Source of the DNA: CAXMRP01 sp964196155
GTDB taxonomy: Bacteria; Pseudomonadota; Alphaproteobacteria; Rhizobiales; Afifellaceae
Direction of reading: 5' to 3'
Length of the DNA: 12,400 bases
NCBI GenBank assembly: GCA_964196155.1
Contig: CAXMRP010000058.1
Span: forward strand, 1 to 12,400
Shown here: piece by piece, positions 7,046 to 12,400 of the stretch
Position numbering within the stretch: the first letter of the stretch is position 1
How the letters are laid out: every line of letters starts with the position of its first letter
Program-made: the position numbers and the translations under genes
The notes under the pieces: model-generated
Database searches by the model: none
What the model was told of the DNA's origin: nothing
The model's input: only the letters and a program-made list of their open reading frames with translations

Positions 7046-7897
7046 ATGGCAGCCAATTTTCTCAGTCAGCTGACCGGCAGTTTCGCCATGCCGGCGGCGG
7101 AAAATCCGACCGTTGCCATGATGGAAGCGGCCTTCAGGCATCACAAACTCGACTGGCGCTATATCAATTGCGAGGTTTCGCCCGAAGCGCTTGGCGAGGC
7201 AGTGCGCGGCGCCCGGGCGATGGGCTGGGCCGGGTTCAATTGCTCGATCCCGCACAAGGTTGCGGTGATTGATCATCTCGACGGGTTGGGCGAGTCCGCG
7301 GCGGTGATGGGCGCGGTCAACACGGTGGTTCGCCGGGGCGACAAGCTGATCGGCGAGAACACCGACGGCAAGGGATTTGTGCAGGCGCTGAGCGGTGTCA
7401 CCGATGTCGCCGGCAAGTCGGTTGTGCTGTTCGGGGCCGGCGGCGCGGCGCGGGCGGTCAGCGTCGAACTGGCATTGGCTGGCGTTGCGCGGATCACGAT
7501 CGTCAATCGCAGCACGGAGCGCGGGCAGGGGGTTGTCGACCTGCTTAATGAGAAAACGCCGACAGAAGCTGATCTTGTGGTGTGGTCGCAGACCTATTCG
7601 GTTCCGGCCGACCGGCAGATCGTGATCAATGCGACGTCGATCGGCCTTTTCCCCGATGTCGATGGCCGGCTTGATCTTGACCTTGAGACCCTGACGCCGG
7701 GCATGGTCGTCGCCGATGGCATCCATAACCCGACCCGCACGCATTTCATTCGTGACGCCGAAGCGCGGGGATGCACGGTCCTTGATGGCATGGGCATGCT
7801 GGTCAATCAGGGCGTCATTGCGGTGAAATACTGGACCGGGGTCGATGTCGACGCCGCCGTCATGCGCAAAGCCGTCGTGGACGCTCTGGGTCTTTAG
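7046..7897 (+). CDS. Shikimate dehydrogenase-family (AroE-like) NADP oxidoreductase
   Basis: A 283-residue AroE-fold enzyme starting at ATG 7046 after a GGGGAG (7031-7036). Motifs include FNCSIPHK with the catalytic lysine (Lys71), VNTVVR, ENTDGKGF with the catalytic aspartate (Asp107), the dinucleotide loop GAGGAARA (130-137), VNRSTER (153-159) typical of NADP binding, and GMGMLVNQG (Gln255). The fold and hydride chemistry are therefore intact. The N-terminal SxS motif that holds the shikimate carboxylate in AroE is not conserved: aligning back from MEAAF, the positions read N-P-T (Asn20, Thr22), and the usual G-P-HS lead-in is also absent. This points to an AroE paralogue acting on another compound, such as quinate or a keto-sugar or cyclitol. 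As last gene of the frcBCA-like operon it probably serves sugar catabolism rather than aromatic amino acid synthesis. A housekeeping aroE would normally lie elsewhere, which this window cannot show. Confidence 0.85.
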   Translation: MAANFLSQLTGSFAMPAAENPTVAMMEAAFRHHKLDWRYINCEVSPEALGEAVRGARAMGWAGFNCSIPHKVAVIDHLDGLGESAAVMGAVNTVVRRGDKLIGENTDGKGFVQALSGVTDVAGKSVVLFGAGGAARAVSVELALAGVARITIVNRSTERGQGVVDLLNEKTPTEADLVVWSQTYSVPADRQIVINATSIGLFPDVDGRLDLDLETLTPGMVVADGIHNPTRTHFIRDAEARGCTVLDGMGMLVNQGVIAVKYWTGVDVDAAVMRKAVVDALGL

Positions 7898-7938
7898 AAT
7901 TTTGGCGAAAGAGAGCGGACCGCCTCTGTTCGGGCCGG

Positions 7939-9756
7939 TCAGGCAGGGGCCACTTCCGGTGCCGCACTTGGAGCCGCATCCGGGGCCGCATCAAACTGCA
8001 AGGCGGCCAGCCGTGCATACAGACCACCTTCGGCGATCAGCGCCTCGTGGGTGCCTTCTTCAACGATGCGGCCCTCATCCATGACGATGATGCGGTCGGC
8101 GCTGCGGATGGTGGCCAGCCGGTGGGCGATGACCAGACTGGTGCGGCCTTGCATCAGCGTGTCGAGCGCCGCCTGAACCTGGGTTTCGTTTTCGGCATCA
8201 AGGGCGCTTGTGGCTTCATCGAGCAGCAGGATCGGCGCGTCCTTCAATATCGCCCGGGCGATGGCAATGCGCTGGCGCTGGCCGCCGGACAGGGTGACGC
8301 CGCGTTCGCCCAGAACCGTGTCGTAGCCGGCCGGCAATTCGTTCACGAAGCCATCGGCGCGGGCGGCACGGGCGGCGTCGCGGATCTGTTGATCTGAGGC
8401 ATTCGGGCTGGCAAAGCCGATATTGTCGGTGACCGTTGCGGCAAAAATCGCCGTGTCCTGGGGCACCAGTGCGGTGCGCAAGCGAATCGCAGCCGGATCG
8501 GCGGATGCCAGCGGGACGCCATCCATGGTGATGGTGCCGGCTGTGGGATCGTAAAAGCGCAGGATCAGCGAAAACAGCGAAGATTTGCCGGCGCCTGACG
8601 GGCCGACAATGGCCACCCGTTCGCCGGCCTGAACCGTGAGATTGATTTCCCGCAAGACCGAGCCGCTGCCGCCTTCATAGGCAAATGTCACGGCGTCGAA
8701 GCGGATTTCGCCGCGCGGCGGTTCCGGCAAGATGACTGGGTTGGCCGGCGAGGTGATGGCTGGCCGGGTCGCCAGAAGTTCGACAATGCGCTCGGCCGCC
8801 CCGGCGGTCAGCGATAATTCGCCCCAGACCTGGCTCAGTTCGCTGAGCGCGCCGGCGGCAAAAATCGAATAGAGCACGAACTGGCTGAGCTGGCCGGCGC
8901 TCATGTCGCCAGCCAGCACCGACTGCGCGCCCCACCACAGGATCGCGACAACCGATGTGAAGACGACAAAAATAGCAAAGGCGGTCAACAGGGCGCGGGC
9001 GCGGGTGGCGCTGCGGGCGCTGACAAAGGCTTCTTCGGTTCGGGCGGCAAACCGGATGGTGGCCTGATCCTCGCCGACAACCGCCTGAATGGCGCGCACG
9101 GTGCTGATTCGTTCGGCGGCGAACGCCGTGGCGGCGGCCAGCATATCCTGGGCATGGCGGGAGCGGTCGCGCACCTTGCGGCCAAAGGCGACGAGCGGCA
9201 GGACGATCACCGGAATGATCAGCAGCACCAGCGCCGACAGTTTCGGGCTGGTGATGACCATCATCGTCATCGCGCCGACGAACAGCACGAGATTTCGCAG
9301 CGCCGTCGACGCACTGACACCCATGGCGGACTTGATCTGGGTGGTGTCGGCGGTCAGTCGCGAGGTGATTTCGCCCGAGTGGGCAGTATCGTGAAAGGCC
9401 GGCGACAGGGTGAGGATATGGGCGAACAGATCGGCGCGCAGGTCCGTGACGATGCGCTCGCCAAGGGTGATCACCAGATAATAGCGGCTGGCGCTTGCCA
9501 CCGCGAGCAGGCCGGCCAGCGCCATCATCGCGAAGAAAGCCCGGTCGACGAAGGCGGTATCGGTGGTGGAAAAGCCGACATCGATCATCTGGCGCAGCGC
9601 CAGCGGAATGGTCAGGGTGATGATCGCCGCCGCCAGCAAGGCAACCAGCGCCGCGGCCACACGCAGCTTGTAGCGCCAGAAGTAGGTGCCGATGGCGACC
9701 AGAGGCCGCAAATTGCGGCGCTCGGACGGCGTTTTTGTCGATGGGGCGTCGGTCAC
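7939..9756 (-). CDS. ABC exporter, fused transmembrane and ATPase domains (ABCB/MsbA type)
   Basis: A 605-residue half-transporter expected to work as an inner-membrane homodimer. Residues about 30-310 form the six-helix exporter domain (hydrophobic runs such as VAAALVALLAAAIITLTIPLAL). The nucleotide-binding domain follows: Walker A GPSGAGKSS near 385, signature LSGGQRQRIAIARAI near 487, Walker B ILLLDEATSALD near 505, and the switch histidine in IAHRLATI. The start is a GTG at 9754-9756 with a poor ribosome site; an overlapping out-of-frame ATG is followed at once by a stop. The C-terminal tail is Ala/Pro-rich with repeated AAP units and is probably disordered. The cargo (lipid, peptide or drug) cannot be told. 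It converges on the AroE-like gene with a 41-base gap and is divergent from rpmE, so it appears to be its own unit, unrelated to the sugar locus. Confidence 0.92.
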   Translation of the reverse strand: MTDAPSTKTPSERRNLRPLVAIGTYFWRYKLRVAAALVALLAAAIITLTIPLALRQMIDVGFSTTDTAFVDRAFFAMMALAGLLAVASASRYYLVITLGERIVTDLRADLFAHILTLSPAFHDTAHSGEITSRLTADTTQIKSAMGVSASTALRNLVLFVGAMTMMVITSPKLSALVLLIIPVIVLPLVAFGRKVRDRSRHAQDMLAAATAFAAERISTVRAIQAVVGEDQATIRFAARTEEAFVSARSATRARALLTAFAIFVVFTSVVAILWWGAQSVLAGDMSAGQLSQFVLYSIFAAGALSELSQVWGELSLTAGAAERIVELLATRPAITSPANPVILPEPPRGEIRFDAVTFAYEGGSGSVLREINLTVQAGERVAIVGPSGAGKSSLFSLILRFYDPTAGTITMDGVPLASADPAAIRLRTALVPQDTAIFAATVTDNIGFASPNASDQQIRDAARAARADGFVNELPAGYDTVLGERGVTLSGGQRQRIAIARAILKDAPILLLDEATSALDAENETQVQAALDTLMQGRTSLVIAHRLATIRSADRIIVMDEGRIVEEGTHEALIAEGGLYARLAALQFDAAPDAAPSAAPEVAPA

Positions 9757-10073
9757 ATGAGAGCCGTGAACTGGCGAGGCGCGCTGTTTGCCATTTGAAT
9801 TTGTCGTAACCTTGATGGGTTCGGTAGCCGGCGCATTGTAATTCCAGTTTCCCTACCGATGGTAATGGCGTCTGGCGATTGTGGTGCGCCGGATCGCAAG
9901 AGGCTTGATGGTTGGGCCAGATTTCGATATAGGACGCATCGAATTTGACCTTCGGCATCCTATATCGGGTTTGCTGGCGCAATTGCCAGTAACGAGGGCG
10001 ACAACCAAGTGATATGATGCGACGGCCTGTGCGCCTTTATCGGTGTGGCCGCAGCCAATTCGGGTTCTGGACC
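9757..10073. promoter_or_regulatory. 317-base divergent intergenic region with two strong inverted repeats
   Basis: No supportable gene lies here. The region separates the ABC exporter (minus) from rpmE (plus), so it must hold promoters for both. I see TATGAT at 10013-10018 as a possible -10 for rpmE without a convincing -35. Two long inverted repeats stand out: CCGGCGCA (9828-9835) with TGCGCCGG (9885-9892), enclosing a small TACC-gat-GGTA hairpin; and CGATATAGGA (9925-9934) with TCCTATATCG (9958-9967), extended inward by a further GC pair and an inner CGAA/TTCG stem. If transcribed toward rpmE they would be a structured leader; as DNA they could be operators. Confidence 0.5.
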
Positions 10074-10292
10074 ATGAAAAAAGACATTCATCCTGATTAT
10101 CATCCCGTCAAGGTCGTGATGACCGATGGCACGGAATACTGGACCCGCTCGACCTACGGGGCGGAAGGCGACACGCTGACGCTGGATATCGATCCGCTGA
10201 CCCACCCGGCATGGACCGGCGCCGGCCAGCACCTGATTGACCGCGGTGGCCGGCTGTCGCGCTTCAACAACAAGTTCAAAAACTTCGTCTGA
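10074..10292 (+). CDS. rpmE: 50S ribosomal protein L31
   Basis: A 72-residue ribosomal protein of the large subunit, which bridges to the small subunit in the assembled ribosome. The sequence begins KKDIHPDYHPVKVVMTDG, followed by TRSTYGAEGDTLTLDID, HPAWTG and RFNNKFKNF, a clear match to the alphaproteobacterial L31 pattern. It has no cysteine, so it is the zinc-independent (C-minus) form. The frame extends upstream to 10014, but the ATG at 10074 gives the usual L31 N-terminus. The ribosome site is weak (GGG about ten bases upstream), which is compatible with control by the structured region ahead of it. It is a core gene and a useful anchor for the taxonomic reading. Confidence 0.96.
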   Translation: MKKDIHPDYHPVKVVMTDGTEYWTRSTYGAEGDTLTLDIDPLTHPAWTGAGQHLIDRGGRLSRFNNKFKNFV

Positions 10293-10293
10293 T

Positions 10294-10330
10294 CCGCTGT
10301 TTTACCGCCAGTCGGGCGGTAGCGGGATTT
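10294..10330 (+). terminator. Hairpin downstream of rpmE
   Basis: ACCGCC (10304-10309) and GGCGGT (10315-10320) form a perfect 6-bp stem with a 5-base loop. The outer CCGCT/AGCGG can pair across a GTTTT bulge. It starts just after the rpmE stop and lies between convergent genes. Only three T residues follow on the plus strand, so it is a modest intrinsic terminator. Confidence 0.5.
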
Positions 10331-10356
10331 CTGCAAGCGGGCGCGCTGGCTGAGAA

Positions 10357-11034
10357 TCAGGCCGGGGCGCCTTGATGCGTGGCCGTGCGCCGGTACAGCG
10401 CGTCATAGTGATTGGCATCACCGCCGCGCGCTGCTTCCTGGAACCCGTCTGATTCCAGCGCGGCAATCAGTTCGGCGCAATATTCGGCGCCGGCATTGAA
10501 TTCCGACACTTCGACAATGATTTCGCCGATGGCACAGTAAAATGGTGTTTGGCGGAGCACCGACAGGACGTCGAGTTCGGCACCTTCAACGTCGATTTTT
10601 GCAAGGATGGCTGTTGTGTCCGGGCCAACTGCCGCGATGATCGCGTCCGGCCCCAGGGCCTGCGCCCGGACCGCATCCTGCCGCTTGCCGACAATTTTTG
10701 ACATGCCGGAGTGTCCGGGATTGTATTCCAGATAGACACGGTCGCAGTCCGTGCTGGTGATAGCGCCACAGACGGCCTCGACCTTGCGGGCCTGATTGTG
10801 TTGAAGATTGACCTTCAGATTGGCGAAAATTTCGGGGAGCGGCTCAAATGCCACAACCCGCCGGCAGCGCGGATGACGATCGGCCAGCAGGCTGAACAGG
10901 CCAAGATTGGCGCCAATGTCGAGAAACAGGAAGTCCCGGTCGTGATTGCGGATGGCATCGCCGACAAAGGGGCCGTAACCGGTGGTACACAGTTCAAATG
11001 TGCGATCGCCGGGAGTCGAGCAATTCGGGACCAT
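10357..11034 (-). CDS. FkbM-family SAM-dependent methyltransferase, catalytic part
   Basis: This frame of 225 codons carries the complete Rossmann methyltransferase core of the FkbM family. It shows FLFLDIGANLGLFSLLA (motif I, SAM binding, near residues 36-51), VVAFEPLPE (motif II acidic residue), and ILAKIDVEGAELDVL (family-typical motif near the middle). FkbM enzymes O-methylate sugar or polyketide hydroxyls, and beside glycosyltransferases they usually decorate surface polysaccharide. The ATG at 11032-11034 is the first start in this frame, but the residues before GDRTFELC are not family-like. A better N-terminus is present in another frame just upstream (10994-11146), so the gene appears to be frameshifted near 11011-11013. 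If so, this catalytic frame would be poorly translated unless the reading is a sequencing error or the shift is corrected. Confidence 0.8.
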   Translation of the reverse strand: MVPNCSTPGDRTFELCTTGYGPFVGDAIRNHDRDFLFLDIGANLGLFSLLADRHPRCRRVVAFEPLPEIFANLKVNLQHNQARKVEAVCGAITSTDCDRVYLEYNPGHSGMSKIVGKRQDAVRAQALGPDAIIAAVGPDTTAILAKIDVEGAELDVLSVLRQTPFYCAIGEIIVEVSEFNAGAEYCAELIAALESDGFQEAARGGDANHYDALYRRTATHQGAPA

Positions 11035-11146
11035 AGACCGAGCGCATGAAAGTCCGGCCGGCAGCGTCGGTTCGCGACGATTGCCGCAGATATTTGCGGA
11101 ACCGCCTGACGAGTTTTGCGGCCCGTTTGCGAACTCTAAACTTCAT
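10994..11146 (-). pseudogene. Displaced N-terminal segment of the FkbM methyltransferase gene
   Basis: A 50-codon frame starts at ATG 11144-11146, overlaps the end of the glycosyltransferase gene by 11 bases and stops at TGA 10994-10996. It begins MKFRVRKRAAKLVRRF, a basic helix, and runs on to SVYGPELLDS, which fits the region just before D-x-TF in FkbM proteins. Losing one C from the CCC at 11011-11013 would read ELLDS directly into GDRTFELCTTGYG of the next frame, giving one protein of about 262 residues, a normal FkbM size. The overlap with the upstream gene supports this as the authentic translation start. Confidence 0.65.
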
Positions 11147-12233
11147 TGGACAGGATTTCCTCGGCTTTCAGCCGCCGCAGTTTCCTGGGCAGCAGGTAGC
11201 GGGGCAGGAGCTGGGTGCATTTCAAGATGAACTTGCGCTGGGGTGTCGGCCAGTCGCCAAGGAGCTCACGGGCTGCTTGATCGTCCTTGTGGAGTTTGAA
11301 CGCGCCCTCCCATCCGACCAGCGAGATGAGGGATCGCTTGAGCCGGCGGCGGGGGATGATTGCCTCAAGTTCGGGGACGGCGCGGCAGAATTTGTAGATC
11401 ATGGCGGACCGAATCTGGGCGGACATGCCCGCCGGGGCGTCGCCGGGCCGGGAGCCTTCGCCGAACAGTTGCGCACTGGCCCATGAATTGCCGCCATGAA
11501 CCCGATAACTGCCCAGCGCCCGCTCCAGCCGAACCGTTCCGCCCAGAAGATGGGCGGCGTGGGCCCAGTAATAGTCGGCGCAGATCGGTATCTGGGCGGG
11601 ATCGAAAGGCCGCATTGCTTCCAGCGCCTGCCGGCGGAACACCATCCCCGATGTGGTTGCCCACAGCCAGTTGGTCACGCCGCGCTCGACAAAGATGACG
11701 GTTTCTGCACCCTCGCCTTCCAAATGGATGATCTTGTTTCTGGCGCGGTAACGCCGGGGATCGCCGCCGCGAAAGCTGACATGACCGCCCGCCAGCACGA
11801 TGCCCTTTGCGTCAATCAGCACCATATCGGAGCTTGAAACGGCCGCGGCTCCTGCCGGGTTCAGATGAACGCCGATATGGCACTCCAGAAATGTCGCGCC
11901 CCAGATGTCGTCCCCGTCGATGAACGCGACAAAGGGACCGGTGGTGGCATCGAGACCGGAAAGCATCGTGGCCATCTGGCCGCCATTGTCGGGGTTGGCA
12001 ATGAGCCGAAACCGGTCATCGCCGAGTTCGCGGAGACATTTTTCGATCTGTTCAACGCTGTCATCGGTGGACTTGTCGTCAACAATCACACAATCAAATT
12101 CGCGATAACTCTGATTGGCAACCGATCGGACCGCCTGTTCAATGAACGGTGCCTGGTTGAACACGCCGACAATGACCGACACACAGGGCAGGCGGGCGCC
12201 GGCTTCAGCCAGCTTTTTATCCAGATTGGTCAT
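11136..12233 (-). CDS. Family 2 glycosyltransferase
   Basis: A 365-residue GT-A fold glycosyltransferase (GT2). Visible features are the N-terminal VSVIVGVFNQ strand (18-27), CVIVDDKSTDDS (48-59) which binds the nucleotide sugar, NPDNGGQMATMLSG, and FIDGDDIWG with the DxD metal-binding motif (Asp106-Asp109). There is no obvious membrane span, so it should be cytosolic or loosely membrane-attached. The C-terminal third is basic (PRYLLPRKLRRLK), which could touch the membrane. Start ATG 12231-12233 has no clear Shine-Dalgarno. It overlaps the FkbM gene by 11 bases, so the pair is probably one unit for modifying an exopolysaccharide, O-antigen or similar glycan. The acceptor and donor are unknown. 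The IS630 element just upstream may have replaced its native promoter. Confidence 0.9.
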   Translation of the reverse strand: MTNLDKKLAEAGARLPCVSVIVGVFNQAPFIEQAVRSVANQSYREFDCVIVDDKSTDDSVEQIEKCLRELGDDRFRLIANPDNGGQMATMLSGLDATTGPFVAFIDGDDIWGATFLECHIGVHLNPAGAAAVSSSDMVLIDAKGIVLAGGHVSFRGGDPRRYRARNKIIHLEGEGAETVIFVERGVTNWLWATTSGMVFRRQALEAMRPFDPAQIPICADYYWAHAAHLLGGTVRLERALGSYRVHGGNSWASAQLFGEGSRPGDAPAGMSAQIRSAMIYKFCRAVPELEAIIPRRRLKRSLISLVGWEGAFKLHKDDQAARELLGDWPTPQRKFILKCTQLLPRYLLPRKLRRLKAEEILSNEV

Positions 12234-12241
12234 GTCGGTCT

Positions 12242-12400
12242 AATCACAGGGAATTGGGGACTAGTGGAATGATCGGATCAAAAGAGTCCGATTTGTGATT
12301 CCCTATTGTGCTGAGGCGTGCGAGTCTGGTGCATGCGCAGTGGAATTTCCTTCACCGTATCCGCCGGCGACCGTCAGCGATTGCGCGCGATCGTCGCGGA
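12242..12400 (+). mobile_element. Left end of an IS630-family insertion sequence (cut by window edge)
   Basis: The element is inferred from the transposase start at 12333. Ahead of it is a nested inverted repeat: GGAAT (12266-12270) with ATTCC (12298-12302), and ATCGGA (12272-12277) with TCCGAT (12287-12292). The exact boundary is unknown. IS630 elements duplicate TA on insertion; TA at 12241-12242 and 12262-12263 are the candidates between the glycosyltransferase start and the repeats. The other end lies outside the window. Confidence 0.55.
12333..12400 (+). CDS. IS630-family transposase, N-terminal fragment (runs off the window)
   Basis: An ATG at 12333 opens a frame that stays open to the window edge: MRSGISFTVSAGDRQRLRA, then IVA. 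This matches the start I recall for many rhizobial IS630 transposases (MRSGISFTVT..DR.RL.AIVADRNSPQKH). The protein would be a DDE transposase of about 350 residues with an N-terminal helix-turn-helix, of which only 22 residues are seen here. It is partial only because the window ends. Confidence 0.75.
   Translation, partial: MRSGISFTVSAGDRQRLRAIVA

Noticed and set aside
8675..9982. A 435-codon minus-strand frame overlapping the ABC exporter and the rpmE upstream region
   Set aside because: It lies out of frame over a clear ABC exporter with all motifs. Its translation is Arg/His/Pro-rich low-complexity, typical of a high-GC shadow frame.
10014..10073. Twenty extra N-terminal residues on L31
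   Set aside because: L31 proteins begin at the MKKDIHP-type sequence; the extension is not conserved in character.
1..12400. Whole window as an IS-bounded genomic island
   Set aside because: Although insertion-sequence signals lie at both edges, they appear to be of different families, and the core gene rpmE sits between them, so a single transposed unit is unlikely.
1..12400. CRISPR arrays, tRNA or rRNA genes
   Set aside because: No regularly spaced repeats and no recognisable tRNA or rRNA sequence seen on reading; a covariance-model scan was not possible.

Overview
The window looks like a chromosomal piece of a high-GC alphaproteobacterium, most likely of the Hyphomicrobiales (Rhizobiales). 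The reasons are a cysteine-free L31 of the rhizobial type, a binding-protein-dependent sugar importer that closely resembles the rhizobial fructose transporter FrcBCA, and a ROK regulator of the kind found beside such importers. Assignments rest on motif reading and remembered family sequences; no database search was run.

Layout. Bases 1-342 hold the 3' remnant of an EAL-domain (cyclic-di-GMP phosphodiesterase) gene, cut off next to what may be the end of an IS21-like insertion sequence. From 545 to 7897 lies one divergent carbohydrate-use locus. The leftward arm (minus strand) reads ROK regulator, class I aldolase-like protein, PfkB-family kinase. The rightward arm reads frcB-like binding protein, frcC-like permease, frcA-like ATPase, then a shikimate-dehydrogenase-family (AroE-like) oxidoreductase. 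The arms share a short AT-rich control region at about 3870-4044. The minus-strand gene at 7939-9756 is a fused ABC exporter half-transporter. It is divergent from rpmE (ribosomal protein L31, 10074-10292) across a 317-base gap rich in inverted repeats. The last part (10357-12233, minus) is a surface-polysaccharide-type pair: a family 2 glycosyltransferase followed by an FkbM-family methyltransferase whose frame appears to be broken. The window ends inside the start of an IS630-family transposase gene (12333 onward, plus), placed just upstream of the glycosyltransferase.

How the genes may work together. The importer would bring in a sugar or sugar-like polyol. The AroE-like NADP enzyme, the PfkB kinase and the class I aldolase would then form an oxidise/reduce, phosphorylate and cleave route, with the ROK protein as ligand-responsive regulator. 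The importer alone would suggest fructose, mannose or ribose. A dedicated aldolase plus an AroE paralogue with an altered carboxylate-binding motif instead suggests a substrate other than plain fructose. This is the best candidate in the window for an undescribed pathway. The other notable points are the FkbM frameshift, the structured region upstream of rpmE, and a hairpin between frcB and frcC that probably lowers downstream expression.
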